Below, one piece after another: positions 1 through 9,698 of a DNA stretch of 64,000 nucleotides. The translations under genes were made by a program, and so were the position numbers. The stretch comes from Cryomorphaceae bacterium (GTDB taxonomy: Bacteria; Bacteroidota; Bacteroidia; Flavobacteriales; ECT2AJA-044). Every line of letters starts with the position of its first letter. Position 1 is the stretch's first letter. The stretch covers positions 2,108,001 to 2,172,000 of the forward strand of contig CP059070.1 of the NCBI GenBank assembly GCA_017798125.1, read 5' to 3'. The notes under the pieces are model-generated. The model saw only the letters and a program-made list of their open reading frames with translations. It was not told where the DNA came from and did no database searches.

Positions 1-2
1 AA

Positions 3-755
3 CCTTTATACGAGACCTGTGTGGGTGGGGAGGTAACCGTGGTGATCAACGGTATGATCGAAGGAATTCACGCGGTAAACGTAAACGGTACAGTTACTTC
101 AGAGAGTGAGTTCACGTTTACGCCTTCGGCCGATACGACCTTGAATTTCATTGTGTTCAATTCCAATTACCCAGAATGTGACAGTGCTACGCTAACTTCA
201 ACGGTTCAGGTTTATGAGGTGCCCAGTGCCAACCCGACGGCTACCGCTCAAGACAGTGCGTTTCCGGGCGCTACAGTAAGCACCTATCTGTTTGAGGCCA
301 ATAGCGGTCCCAACGTAAGCTCATGGAATTGGGATTTTGGCGATGGAGCCAATGCAACGACTGAGAATGCTACCCATGAGTACAGTAACCCCGGGTCATA
401 TACGGTCACACTTACAGTGACGACCGATGATGGTTGTACGGCAACCTTCACCTTGACGGCTACGGTGGAAGTGTTTGAAGTCCCTGAGATCTTTATTCCC
501 AATAGCTTTACTCCGAACGGGGACATGAATAACGATGTGCTCTACATATTTGGTGAATACGTGGAACTTCAACAGTTCATCATCTTCAACCAATACGGGG
601 ATGCGGTTTTCCAAACCTCTGATATCTCGGAGGGCTGGGACGGAACTTGGAAAGGGAAGGCACAGCCTGGTGGAGTATACGTCTACTCGGCCATTTTAAC
701 CGATTCGGTTGGGAACACATACCAGGAGCAGGGAACTATAACTTTGATTCGATAA
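3..755 (+). CDS. T9SS type B sorting-domain (CHU_C) surface protein with PKD domain, 3' part
   Basis: This is the C-terminal part of a secreted adhesin-type protein. The frame is open to the window edge, so the start lies outside. A PKD-like domain lies around residues 80-155 (the SWNWDFGDG motif, then HEYSNPGSYTVTLTV). It is followed by the gliding-motility-associated C-terminal domain, marked by IPNSFTPNGD, GWDGTWKG, GGVYVY and the terminal GTITLIR. That domain is the type B signal that targets proteins to the type IX secretion system. The next gene is PorP/SprF, 10 nt downstream, a pairing that is standard for type B substrates. The ligand or function of the missing N-terminal part cannot be told. 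Confidence 0.9.
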   Translation, partial: PLYETCVGGEVTVVINGMIEGIHAVNVNGTVTSESEFTFTPSADTTLNFIVFNSNYPECDSATLTSTVQVYEVPSANPTATAQDSAFPGATVSTYLFEANSGPNVSSWNWDFGDGANATTENATHEYSNPGSYTVTLTVTTDDGCTATFTLTATVEVFEVPEIFIPNSFTPNGDMNNDVLYIFGEYVELQQFIIFNQYGDAVFQTSDISEGWDGTWKGKAQPGGVYVYSAILTDSVGNTYQEQGTITLIR

Positions 756-765
756 TTCTGAAGCT

Positions 766-1746
766 ATGAAACGACTATTACTACTACTTTGTACGATCGG
801 TCTTGGACTCACGGCTTCGGCACAAGACCCTCATTTTTCTCAATACTACAACACACCCTTGATTACCAATCCAGCCTTGGCTGGTCAATTTGCTGGAAAG
901 CTTCGTGTTGGTTTGGTTTACCGCGACCAATGGTCCCAGATCCCCGATGCCTATGAGACGTTTGGCTTGGGCGTTGATGGGCGGATAGGCTCGAAATGGG
1001 GCTTAAGCGGACATGTGGTTCGACAAACAGCCGGTGTTGTAGGCTATGAACGCCTGGACGCCATGGCTGGAGTGAGTTATGATATCCTCGGTGAAAATGC
1101 TGGAGGACACCATATCGTGGGAGGTGCTCAAATCGGCATCATGAGTCATCAAATCGACTTGACCGAAGCGACATTTGGTTCACAGTATATACCGGGAACA
1201 GGATTTGACCCGGGTAACTCCGCTGGAGAAAATCTAGATGACAATTCGAATACCGTCTTGAATATGCACCTTGGGGCCCTTTGGTTTGTGGGTAAGCCAG
1301 GGCAGAAAATTGCACCGTTCGCAGGCGTTGCAGTCTTAAACTACCTTCAGCCAGATGCGAGTTTAGGAACGGCTGAAGATCGATTGCCTCTAAAAATCTA
1401 CAGCCATTTTGGAGCTCGATTCCAACTGGGCGAGCGCTTCAGTTTGAGTCCTCATGCCCAAGTCCTCTATCAAGGTCCAGCCAACAGTAATTTGGTTGGA
1501 GTGAACGGGCACTTTGCCTTCAGCAATGAATTTGCCCTAGCCGCTGGAGTGGCTCATCGACTCGAAGAGTCTATCATTCCATATATAGGCTTTGATTGGC
1601 GAAGCTTCACCGTAGGTGCGAGTTACGATTTAGCCATTGGAGACATCAACGATGTCAATAAAAACAAGAGGTCCTTTGAACTGACCATCACGTACATCCT
1701 TCCCGGTTCCGAGATTGATGCCAAACCTGTGTGCCCACGCCTATAA
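766..1746 (+). CDS. PorP/SprF family type IX secretion outer-membrane protein
   Basis: The 326-residue protein has a signal peptide (about residues 1-19, ending TASAQ) followed by the hallmark DPHFSQYYNTPLITNPALAG of the PorP/SprF family. It is predicted to be an outer-membrane beta barrel with many alternating aromatic and glycine-rich strands. Family members work with a specific CHU_C substrate, helping its secretion or attachment at the surface. Its substrate is probably the adjacent upstream protein. The stop is 12 nt before the PorE-like gene, suggesting one transcript. Family assignment is firm; substrate pairing is inferred from adjacency. Confidence 0.92.
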   Translation: MKRLLLLLCTIGLGLTASAQDPHFSQYYNTPLITNPALAGQFAGKLRVGLVYRDQWSQIPDAYETFGLGVDGRIGSKWGLSGHVVRQTAGVVGYERLDAMAGVSYDILGENAGGHHIVGGAQIGIMSHQIDLTEATFGSQYIPGTGFDPGNSAGENLDDNSNTVLNMHLGALWFVGKPGQKIAPFAGVAVLNYLQPDASLGTAEDRLPLKIYSHFGARFQLGERFSLSPHAQVLYQGPANSNLVGVNGHFAFSNEFALAAGVAHRLEESIIPYIGFDWRSFTVGASYDLAIGDINDVNKNKRSFELTITYILPGSEIDAKPVCPRL

Positions 1747-1758
1747 TTCCGATATCTG

Positions 1759-3669
1759 ATGAAGAAATTACAATACCTATTAATTTTCGTCATAGGCCTC
1801 GGATATGCTGGGGTCGCTCAATCGTCCTACATCGATTACGGTGACCAGGCTTTTGAAGATCAAGACTACGACATCGCTGCTCAATTTTATGCCGCAGCCG
1901 CAACGGGAGACAAGAGTTTGTTACCCATTCGATACCCATATCAAAATACCATCGCTATTGGCGCCAAGCTGAACAAGGTGCAGAAGCTATACGCCACGAA
2001 CCAAGCTGCGACCTCATATCGACTTCACTTTGATTACTTGAACGCCGCGACGTATTACGAGAAAGCTTTTGAGCTCGATGGGGGAGACACACCGGAAAAC
2101 CGGTTCTGGTATGGCGTTTCACTACGCGCACAGGAGTCCTTGGATTCGGCTAAAGTTCAATTCGAACAAGTCTTAGCGGATTCGGCAAACCCCAATGCTG
2201 AAGCAGCATTTCAGCTAGCGTCTGTTGATCTGGCGATCGAAGGTATAGCACACCCTGAATTCGTCAACATTGGGCGCGTTAGTGACGCTGGTGTAAATGA
2301 AGGAGGATCTTCTAACTACGGAGCGGCCATGCTTGATGATGGCCAGTACCTTTTCACGACGACGAGGAATTTGTCGAAGAAGTTTAACGTCTACCTGCAG
2401 AGTGTTCAGGCAACTTCTGATTCTGGGGCAACGGCCATTCTAGAAGATGAGAAAGAGAAAAGACAGTTTGCCGGGGTAAGTTATAGCATGAGCACGCAAC
2501 GCATGTACTTCAACACCTGGGAGACACTTGCTGACAAGAAGGAATACCAAATCGCATTCAAAGGAGTCAATGACGAGGAAATGACCGTTTTGGAAGGCTT
2601 GAGCACTCCAGATAGCCGTGATTTATATCCCTTTGTAAACGCAGATGGTTCTGTGCTTTACTTTGCTTCGGATCGAGCTGGAGGCAAGGGGGGAATGGAC
2701 ATATGGCAAGTAGCCCTCAATGCGGATGGAACGGTTTCTGGCAGTCCTAGTCTCATGTCGGGTGATGTGAATACGGACAAGGATGAAATTACTCCTCATG
2801 TGGATGGAGAAACCTTCTATTTTGCTTCCAATGGCCACCCTGGATACGGTGGATTGGATGTATTTAAGGCTTCTTCAGATGGATCAGAGGTTCAGAACCT
2901 CGGTTACCCCATCAATTCAACAGCGGATGATGCCTATTTCACACCAAGTCAGACCGCAGATAAGTACTACCTCAGTTCAGACCGAGAAGCGGGTTGTTGC
3001 CTTGAACTGTTTGAATACGAGCAGTATCACCTGTATGTTGACGGCGAAGTTCTGGAGAAATCTACCCAAGCACCCATCGATAGTGCCGATGTTTTCCTAG
3101 TGGACAGTATCACGGGAGATACTCTGGAGACCGCCTACACGGATGAAGAAGGCCATTATGAGTTCGAAGTTGGACTCAACCGCTCCTATATGGTGTACTC
3201 GAGCAAACCATTTTTCTCGACGGATTCAACAAGTGTCAAGACCGGTGATGTAAGCGAATACGAGGGAACAACGACTTTGGAGAATGAACCTCTACTCATT
3301 TACCCACTATCCTTCAAGCTGGCCGATGTCTATTTTGACTTCGACAAAGCAACGCTTCGTCCAGAATCCAATAAGACTTTGGACAGTCTGATCAACATTT
3401 TAAACATGTACCCCGAAATTCGCATCGAAATTGGCGGACATACAGATGCGATTGGATCTGAAGAGTACAATCAGAAATTATCACAGCGCCGCGCGCAAGC
3501 GGTGGTGGATTACTTAATTGAACACGGCATTACCATGGACCGTTTGGAGGCCATGGGATATGGAGAAACCATGCCGATAGCACCGAACCGCAATGACGAC
3601 GGAACGGATAATAGAGAAGGCCGAGCTTTAAACAGAAGAACGGAATTCAAGATTGCTGATAATCAATAG
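1759..3669 (+). CDS. PorE-like OmpA-family protein (TPR, beta-propeller, CRD, OmpA domains)
   Basis: The 636-residue protein has a signal peptide (ends near residue 20), TPR-like helices (about 25-160), PD40/WD40-like propeller blades (about 185-415, with repeated YFASDR/FASNG motifs), a carboxypeptidase-regulatory-like beta domain (about 425-505) and a C-terminal OmpA peptidoglycan-binding domain (about 515-636; YFDFDKATLRPES, GHTDAIGS, LNRRTEF). This order matches PorE of the T9SS, which anchors the machine to peptidoglycan. Bacteroidota genomes carry several paralogues of this architecture beside PorP/SprF genes, so it could be a substrate-specific accessory rather than the core PorE. It sits 6 nt before the next gene. 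Confidence 0.85.
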   Translation: MKKLQYLLIFVIGLGYAGVAQSSYIDYGDQAFEDQDYDIAAQFYAAAATGDKSLLPIRYPYQNTIAIGAKLNKVQKLYATNQAATSYRLHFDYLNAATYYEKAFELDGGDTPENRFWYGVSLRAQESLDSAKVQFEQVLADSANPNAEAAFQLASVDLAIEGIAHPEFVNIGRVSDAGVNEGGSSNYGAAMLDDGQYLFTTTRNLSKKFNVYLQSVQATSDSGATAILEDEKEKRQFAGVSYSMSTQRMYFNTWETLADKKEYQIAFKGVNDEEMTVLEGLSTPDSRDLYPFVNADGSVLYFASDRAGGKGGMDIWQVALNADGTVSGSPSLMSGDVNTDKDEITPHVDGETFYFASNGHPGYGGLDVFKASSDGSEVQNLGYPINSTADDAYFTPSQTADKYYLSSDREAGCCLELFEYEQYHLYVDGEVLEKSTQAPIDSADVFLVDSITGDTLETAYTDEEGHYEFEVGLNRSYMVYSSKPFFSTDSTSVKTGDVSEYEGTTTLENEPLLIYPLSFKLADVYFDFDKATLRPESNKTLDSLINILNMYPEIRIEIGGHTDAIGSEEYNQKLSQRRAQAVVDYLIEHGITMDRLEAMGYGETMPIAPNRNDDGTDNREGRALNRRTEFKIADNQ

Positions 3670-3675
3670 ATTGCG

Positions 3676-6600
3676 ATGAAAAACTTGATTTTATGTATCG
3701 CCCTCACGGGCGGATGGCTGCTTAGTGCCCAAACGGAAGACAAAACACTGGTGGAACGCCTCGAAACGATGAGCGTTCGAAGTATCGGCCCGGCGGGCAT
3801 GAGTGGACGTGTAACAACCATTGACGTTGTTCGGGATGATCCCAGCACCATCTATATAGGTACAGCCTCAGGAGGACTGTGGAAGTCCACAAGCGGAGGC
3901 ACCTCTTGGGAGCCTATTTTTGACGATCAGGCCTCACTGAGTATTGGTGCCGTGGCCATTGCCCCAAGCAACTCTGACGTTCTTTGGGTAGGAACAGGCG
4001 AAGGGAACCCCAGAAACTCACAAAGCGCTGGGCGTGGGCTATTCCGTTCTATGGACGGCGGTCAGAACTGGGACTTCATGGGACTTCCAAATTCCAAAAA
4101 TATTCACCGAATCCTCATTGACCCAAGAGATGAAAACACTGTGTACGTCGGGGCTCAAGGCCCTGCATGGGGTGAGTCCAATGAGCGTGGAGTGTACAAA
4201 ACCACGGATGGAGGAGCTACCTGGGACCGCATTCTTTATGTAAATGATTCTACTGGAGTAGCGGACATGGTCATGGACCCTGAAAATCCGAATAAAATTC
4301 TGGTGGCCATGTGGCAATTTAAACGCTGGCCTTGGTTCTTTAAATCGGGAGGTGAAGGATCCGGTCTTTACGTAACCTACGATGGTGGATCAACGTGGGA
4401 AGAGCGTACGGATGAAGACGGACTCCCCAAAGGGGAGCTCGGCCGAATGGGATTAGCCATAGCTCCGGGTAAAACCAACGTGATCTACGCCCTGATTGAA
4501 AGCAAGAAAAACGCGCTTTACCGAAGCAACGATGGTGGATTCAACTGGGAAAAGGTCAGTGATAAGAACATCGGAAACCGACCGTTTTACTATGCGGATC
4601 TCTATGTGGATCCTTCAAACGAAAATCGAATCTACAACCTCTACAGCGTAGTCTCGCAGTCCGATGACGGGGGTAAGTCATTTCGAGTCATCATGCCTTA
4701 TTGGGGAGCGGGAGTCCATCCTGATCATCACGCTTGGTATATCCACCCAGATGATCCCAACTTTATGATCAACGGAAACGATGGAGGAATGGCCATCACT
4801 CGAGACGGCGGTGAAAACTGGCGATTTGTCGAAAATCTTCCTCTGGCGCAGTACTACCACATAAATGTGGACAACGATATCCCGTATAATGTGTACGGAG
4901 GTATGCAAGACAACGGTTCATGGAAAGGGCCTGGTTACGTATGGAAATCAGGCGGAATCAGAAATGCCTACTGGCAAGAGCTCTATTTCGGAGATGGTTT
5001 CGACGTACTGCCGGATCCCAATGATAATCGCTATGCCTACGCCATGAGCCAAGAAGGGTATGTAGCTCACGTGGATACCAAGACTGGAGAGACTCGGAGT
5101 ATTCGACCCGTAGATACCGATTCCATCAAGCTAAGATTTCACTGGAATGCAGCCATTGCTGCGGACCCCTTTGATGATCAGACCATCTATTTTGGAAGCC
5201 AATACGTGCACAAAAGTGCCAATAAAGGAGGCGCCTGGGACATCATCTCTCCTGACTTGACCACCAACGACCCTGAAAAGCAGAAGTACGGTGAAAGTGG
5301 AGGCTTGACGTTTGACGTAACTGGTGCCGAAAATCATACCTGCATCTTGGCCATAGAACCGAGCACTTTGGAGCGCGGTTTAATCTGGGTTTCTACTGAT
5401 GATGGTCGTGTTCACGTGACCCGAGATGGTGGTTCTACTTGGACTTCTGTTGAAGGTAAGATCCCAAGCCTTACAGATGGTTCGTGGATGCCGCAGATCA
5501 AAGCCAGCCGTCACGATGCCGGAACTGCTTTTCTCGTGGTAAATGACTACCGACGGAATGATTGGGCTCCATACTTGTATAAGACTACTGACTATGGAAA
5601 ATCATGGAAGAGCATGGTGGATGAGAAAGATTCCGTTCAAGGGTACGTGGTAAGTTTCCTTCAAGATCCAGTAGAACCTCGACTCATGTGGTTAGGTTCT
5701 GAAAACGGACTTTATTTTAGCCTGAACGAAGGGGCGGACTGGCATCATTGGACGCATAACATCCCAAATGTGCAGATTGCCGATATCGTTTTACAAGAGC
5801 GAGAAGCGGACTTGGTCATGGGAACCTTTGGACGCGCGGCATATGTCATTGATAACATTCGCCCTCTTCGGGCAATGGCGGCAGAAGGAGAAGCACTGCT
5901 TGATGAGCCTCTGGTACTCTTTGATGCGCCAACCTTCTATTTGGCGGAATACCAGCAGGCAGCAGGAACCCGTTTTGCCGCGGATGCGCACTACAAGGGC
6001 ACTAACCGGGGAGAACGTGGACGGATCGCATACGTATTAAACGACACCATTGAAAAGCCGGATACCGTGACCGTCAAAATCTATGACGCAAAGAATGAAC
6101 AGGTCCGGACCTTATATTGGACTCCGAAAGAATTCGGATTGAATATTGGCAGCTGGTATGGAGACCGAAAGGGAGTTCGCTCATTATGGCAAGACAAAAC
6201 GGACAAACCTAATGAGCCCGGCACTTCTCAAGTGCTCCCTGGAACGTATACCCTTGAAATAAACTATGGAGATCACGCTGATAGCGCGTCCATCACCGTT
6301 GCGGCTGACCCTCGCTTGAGCTATACTCTTGAAGACTATAAAGAGCATGCCAAATGGGTCGATGAATACTTGGGTATCTATGAGCAGATGGTCGAAGTGG
6401 ACGATCGTATGACCGAAACTGAAGATTTGATCGGTCAATTTATGAAGCTCATAAAATCCAACGTAGATACTACAATGAATGATGAGTTAGACAGCTTGAA
6501 ATCGTCTCTTGGAGATCTCAAGGATAGCCTTCATGTGCTTCAGCAAAACGTTGAGTACGAAGACGACCGCGATGGATATATTGATGAACCTGAGGATGTA

Positions 6601-6813
6601 GAGGACATCATCTATCGGGCGTACAATCTGATTGAAACGACTCAAGGAGTTCCGGATGCTTCGGCTCGAGGGGCTCTTGACCGGGCCATAGAGCACGTAG
6701 CCATGGCAAAAGAGAATTTCAACGCTTGGTTGGTAGAGGAGTGGGCTCCCATATATGAATGGGCCAGTTCCATAGAATTCAAGTCCTATGAACCGATAGA
6801 GCCCGTGGAATGA
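3676..6813 (+). CDS. Secreted sortilin/VPS10-like BNR-repeat protein (paralogue A)
   Basis: The 1045-residue protein has a signal peptide (about 1-19, ending LLSAQ) and at least eight Asp-box (BNR) motifs of the type S/T-x-D-G-G-x-x-W spread over residues 70-680, which together predict one or two seven-to-ten-bladed propellers as in sortilin/VPS10 and GH74-type proteins. A beta domain (about 690-880) and a helical C-terminal region (about 890-1030) follow. Genome annotations call such proteins VPS10/glycosyl hydrolase-like, but no catalytic residues can be assigned here and the substrate is unknown. A paralogue of nearly the same length lies at 11281-14382. The lipocalin start overlaps its stop by 4 nt (ATGA). 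Confidence 0.85.
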   Translation: MKNLILCIALTGGWLLSAQTEDKTLVERLETMSVRSIGPAGMSGRVTTIDVVRDDPSTIYIGTASGGLWKSTSGGTSWEPIFDDQASLSIGAVAIAPSNSDVLWVGTGEGNPRNSQSAGRGLFRSMDGGQNWDFMGLPNSKNIHRILIDPRDENTVYVGAQGPAWGESNERGVYKTTDGGATWDRILYVNDSTGVADMVMDPENPNKILVAMWQFKRWPWFFKSGGEGSGLYVTYDGGSTWEERTDEDGLPKGELGRMGLAIAPGKTNVIYALIESKKNALYRSNDGGFNWEKVSDKNIGNRPFYYADLYVDPSNENRIYNLYSVVSQSDDGGKSFRVIMPYWGAGVHPDHHAWYIHPDDPNFMINGNDGGMAITRDGGENWRFVENLPLAQYYHINVDNDIPYNVYGGMQDNGSWKGPGYVWKSGGIRNAYWQELYFGDGFDVLPDPNDNRYAYAMSQEGYVAHVDTKTGETRSIRPVDTDSIKLRFHWNAAIAADPFDDQTIYFGSQYVHKSANKGGAWDIISPDLTTNDPEKQKYGESGGLTFDVTGAENHTCILAIEPSTLERGLIWVSTDDGRVHVTRDGGSTWTSVEGKIPSLTDGSWMPQIKASRHDAGTAFLVVNDYRRNDWAPYLYKTTDYGKSWKSMVDEKDSVQGYVVSFLQDPVEPRLMWLGSENGLYFSLNEGADWHHWTHNIPNVQIADIVLQEREADLVMGTFGRAAYVIDNIRPLRAMAAEGEALLDEPLVLFDAPTFYLAEYQQAAGTRFAADAHYKGTNRGERGRIAYVLNDTIEKPDTVTVKIYDAKNEQVRTLYWTPKEFGLNIGSWYGDRKGVRSLWQDKTDKPNEPGTSQVLPGTYTLEINYGDHADSASITVAADPRLSYTLEDYKEHAKWVDEYLGIYEQMVEVDDRMTETEDLIGQFMKLIKSNVDTTMNDELDSLKSSLGDLKDSLHVLQQNVEYEDDRDGYIDEPEDVEDIIYRAYNLIETTQGVPDASARGALDRAIEHVAMAKENFNAWLVEEWAPIYEWASSIEFKSYEPIEPVE

Positions 6814-7328
6814 GCGCTAGAATTTCCATTCTAGGGCTTCTCCTGACTCTTGTAGGGTGTAAGCCGACAGAACCTCTTCCAACAGTATCTGAAGTTGATA
6901 TCGATCGGTATTCCGGTCTGTGGTACGAGATTGCGCGATTACCAAATTCTTTTCAGAAGAACTGCACTTGTACTACGGCGGAATACACCGTTGAAGAGGG
7001 ATATGTCCGCGTGTACAACCGTTGTTGGAATACCGAAAAGAACAAGGAGATAAATGCCAGAGGGAAAGCGTTTCCCGTAAAGTCGACCAACAACGCTTCT
7101 TTAAACGTCCAGTTCTTTTGGCCGTTTAAGGGAGACTACAACATCATCTCGTTGGACGATCAGTATCAAGTAGCGATGGTGGGCTCCAAAAGTCGTAAGT
7201 ACTTGTGGATTTTGAGCAGAAACCCCCAGCTTTCTCAAGAAAGGATGAGCGAGTTGTTGGACAAGGCAAAATCACTAGGGTTTCCGACGGAAAACCTGCT
7301 CCTCACAGAACATCCTTGTCCTAAGTAA
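6810..7328 (+). CDS. Lipocalin family lipoprotein (Blc-like)
   Basis: The 172-residue protein has a lipoprotein signal: LVGC places the acylated cysteine at about residue 17. The first lipocalin signature is clear (YSGLWYEIARLPNSF, the G-x-W-Y motif), followed by the typical bacterial lipocalin pattern of NRCWN and, near the end, YLWILSRNPQL. Family members bind lysophospholipids or other lipids at the outer membrane. The start overlaps the stop of the BNR protein by 4 nt and its own stop overlaps the next start (TAATG), so the three genes are probably translationally coupled. Length is normal for a Blc-type lipocalin. Confidence 0.92.
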   Translation: MSARISILGLLLTLVGCKPTEPLPTVSEVDIDRYSGLWYEIARLPNSFQKNCTCTTAEYTVEEGYVRVYNRCWNTEKNKEINARGKAFPVKSTNNASLNVQFFWPFKGDYNIISLDDQYQVAMVGSKSRKYLWILSRNPQLSQERMSELLDKAKSLGFPTENLLLTEHPCPK

Positions 7329-8680
7329 TGCCTCGCAGTATCAATCCGTATACCTTGAAGGTTTTGGCGGAGTATCAAGAACACTCCAGCGCCGAAGTAG
7401 ACCTGCGTATCGAAAACGCTCACCAAGCGTTTCAGAATTTCCGTCGAACTTCATTTGCCAACCGATCTAAGTGGATGCTGCGCCTGGCTCAGAAACTTGT
7501 TGAACGGCGTGAACAACTCGCTCAACTCATGACGGCCGAAATGGGCAAGCCCATTACTCAATCTCGGGCCGAGATCTCCAAATGTGCTTGGGTATGCGAG
7601 TATTATGCTGAAAACGCATCTGAGTTTTTATCGGACCGTCACGTGAAGACAGACGCCCGTAAAAGCTATGTGACTTATGAGCCGCTTGGAGTGATACTCG
7701 CCGTGATGCCTTGGAACTTCCCGTTTTGGCAGGTCTTTCGTTTTCTTGCCCCAACACTCATGGCTGGCAACACCGCGCTATTAAAACACGCGAGCAATGT
7801 CACTGGATGTGCTCTTGAAATCGAGAATCTCGTTCGCGATGCTGGTTTTCCTGTGGGTGTCTTTCGCACTTTGATTTTGCCCGGTGCTCGGGTAGAGGAG
7901 GTGATTCAGGATTCACGTTGCCGAGGTGTTTCGCTTACCGGTTCTGGACCTGCAGGATCATCTGTTGCCGCACTGGCAGGTAAATATTTAAAGCCGTCCT
8001 TGCTGGAGCTAGGAGGGAGCAATCCCTTTGTCGTGTTTCAAGATGCAAATCTGGATCAGGCCATCGATTTAGCGGTTCAGGCGCGCATTCAGAACTCCGG
8101 ACAGAGCTGCATTGCGGCCAAGCGCTTCCTGATCCATGAATCTATAGCTGATGAGTTTGTTTTGCGCCTCACGGCGCGATTCCAAAGCCTTCGGGCTGGA
8201 GATCCAACAAGCGAGGAATGTGATGTGGGACCACTAGCTCGTGTAGACTTAGCAGAAGAGTTGAGTGATCAGGTCCGCCGTAGTGTCGAAGAAGGAGCAG
8301 AGCTATTGCTGGGAGGCCATCGCGAGCAGGCTTTATTTGAGCCTACCATTCTTATTGGAGTCCGTCCGAATATGTCCGTTTGGCAAGAAGAAACTTTTGG
8401 TCCTGTTGCGGCGGTCATGACCTATACCGATAAAGAGGATCTGCTAGAAAAGGCAGAGCACCCGACCTTTGGACTCGGGGTCACCCTGTGTACCCAGGAT
8501 GTTGAGCGCGCACTGGCATTGGCTCCTCACTTTAATGAAGGAGCCGTATTCATCAATGAGATGGTCAAGTCCGATCCTAGACTTCCTTTTGGAGGGGTAA
8601 AGGACTCCGGTTTTGGTCGTGAGCTTGGACGAGAAGGGATCTTGGCCTTTATCAATACCAAAACAGTTTTCGTCGGATAA
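7328..8680 (+). CDS. NAD(P)-dependent aldehyde dehydrogenase (succinate-semialdehyde dehydrogenase type)
   Basis: The 450-residue cytosolic enzyme is of the aldehyde dehydrogenase superfamily. It shows MPWNFPFWQVFRFLAP (cofactor domain), LELGGSNPFVV (glutamate of the general base motif) and GQSCIAAKR with the catalytic cysteine, plus EETFGPVAAVMTY near the C terminus. The short GabD/Sad-like length and closing motifs favour succinate-semialdehyde or a similar short-chain substrate, but specificity cannot be read from sequence. The ATG overlaps the lipocalin stop by one base. A GCGCC-type hairpin (8164-8180) lies in the coding sequence and encodes LRLTARF in a helix without changing the usual spacing. 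Confidence 0.9.
   Translation: MPRSINPYTLKVLAEYQEHSSAEVDLRIENAHQAFQNFRRTSFANRSKWMLRLAQKLVERREQLAQLMTAEMGKPITQSRAEISKCAWVCEYYAENASEFLSDRHVKTDARKSYVTYEPLGVILAVMPWNFPFWQVFRFLAPTLMAGNTALLKHASNVTGCALEIENLVRDAGFPVGVFRTLILPGARVEEVIQDSRCRGVSLTGSGPAGSSVAALAGKYLKPSLLELGGSNPFVVFQDANLDQAIDLAVQARIQNSGQSCIAAKRFLIHESIADEFVLRLTARFQSLRAGDPTSEECDVGPLARVDLAEELSDQVRRSVEEGAELLLGGHREQALFEPTILIGVRPNMSVWQEETFGPVAAVMTYTDKEDLLEKAEHPTFGLGVTLCTQDVERALALAPHFNEGAVFINEMVKSDPRLPFGGVKDSGFGRELGREGILAFINTKTVFVG
8164..8180 (+). repeat. Intragenic hairpin element, GCGCC type
   Basis: Arms GCGCC and GGCGC with loop TCAC, followed by GATT. It is in the aldehyde dehydrogenase gene, encoding LRLTARF. One of 18 related elements in the window. 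Confidence 0.75.
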
Positions 8681-8823
8681 TTCGACGCGTTTGAAACAGT
8701 AAAACCCCCAGTCTGTACAAGACTTGAGCGTCATTTTCAAGTGTATTGGTAATCAGTGATTTAATTACTGTTTCAAATATTAATGTTAACTTAACAGATT
8801 CAAAGCACTCAAACCCAGCCCTC

Positions 8824-9201
8824 ATGATCCAGTCTATTGAAAATCCGGATACTGTTAAAGAACTCTTAGATTCTGTGGTAACTCACCTCGAGAATCGCGG
8901 TTTTGAAAACATAAAAGCCGATCATCCAGACTACGAATCTCCGACTAAATTCATTCAGAAGAACGCAAATAGCGAACTGGTTCCGGATCTCACGGCTCAG
9001 CGCAACGGGAGTAAGTACTACTTTGAAATTGCCCAGAAGACGGACAACAAAGAGGAATTGGTAAGCAAGTGGAAGCTCCTGGCCACCATGGCACACATCA
9101 AGAATTCTCAATTCAAGGTTTTTGTCCCGCACGGGAGTATGCAATTCACACGTCGGATTCTCAAGCAGAACAACATTGACGCTGGTGTAGTCAGTATTTA
9201 A
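8824..9201 (+). CDS. Small conserved-looking protein, possible nuclease-fold relative
   Basis: The ATG at 8824 gives 125 residues; an upstream TTG at 8746 is less likely because the extra residues look non-coding and low in complexity. The protein is soluble with no signal peptide. Residues about 55-75 read VPDLTAQ...KYYFEIAQK, which faintly resembles the PD...(E)xK arrangement of restriction-endonuclease-like folds, but the last lysine is shifted, so catalytic activity is not supported. It stands alone, with convergent overlap of 4 nt with the P-loop gene on the other strand. I do not recognise a named family. Confidence 0.75.
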   Translation: MIQSIENPDTVKELLDSVVTHLENRGFENIKADHPDYESPTKFIQKNANSELVPDLTAQRNGSKYYFEIAQKTDNKEELVSKWKLLATMAHIKNSQFKVFVPHGSMQFTRRILKQNNIDAGVVSI

Positions 9202-9698
9202 GGAAGTAGAGGCAAGTCCTCTACTTGAATAATACTGGCCTGATTCAAACCAAATTTTTGAACGGCCTTGTCCACTAAGTCCTTTCGTACCACCAGTACA
9301 AGTCGTTGGGAGCGGTTTTCTCTGTGCCAATGATGGATCACTTGATCCAATTCCGGACAAAGACCATCGCCCTTGATTTCTAATTTACCCACTTCATCTA
9401 CAATGTTCCACAGAGCGGGTGCTGTAATCATGCCGGAAATCTCCAGCTTCATAGCGTCAAAGGCGCTTCTGAAGAAGTGATAACGTCCTATGGATAGGGT
9501 CTCTGAGCTCGACTCACGCGACTGCATCGGGATCTTTTTACTGGTTTTGCTCGAGGGGAGCAGGTGAACTTCTCGAAGATCATTGATGTCCGGAGTTAGA
9601 AATCCTCGGACATCGCTTCGTTTACCAAAATGATCGAGTAGAGCAGAGGTCTTACCGCTGATGATCGGACCCGTAAGAATCAGAATATTCGAAATCAT
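9198..9698 (-). CDS. THEP1-like P-loop NTPase
   Basis: The 166-residue protein begins with a Walker A loop (ILTGPIISGKTSALLDHF) and has a Walker B-like DEVGKLEIKG around residues 105-114, where the DE-x-G-x-x-E pattern is typical of the nucleoside-triphosphatase THEP1 group. It has no signal peptide. It overlaps the upstream membrane-protein gene by 47 nt, so the two are surely co-transcribed and probably translationally coupled. THEP1 proteins hydrolyse NTPs in vitro but their cellular role is unclear. The close link to a membrane protein suggests that it may energise or regulate that protein, which is inference. Confidence 0.8.
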   Translation of the reverse strand: MISNILILTGPIISGKTSALLDHFGKRSDVRGFLTPDINDLREVHLLPSSKTSKKIPMQSRESSSETLSIGRYHFFRSAFDAMKLEISGMITAPALWNIVDEVGKLEIKGDGLCPELDQVIHHWHRENRSQRLVLVVRKDLVDKAVQKFGLNQASIIQVEDLPLLP

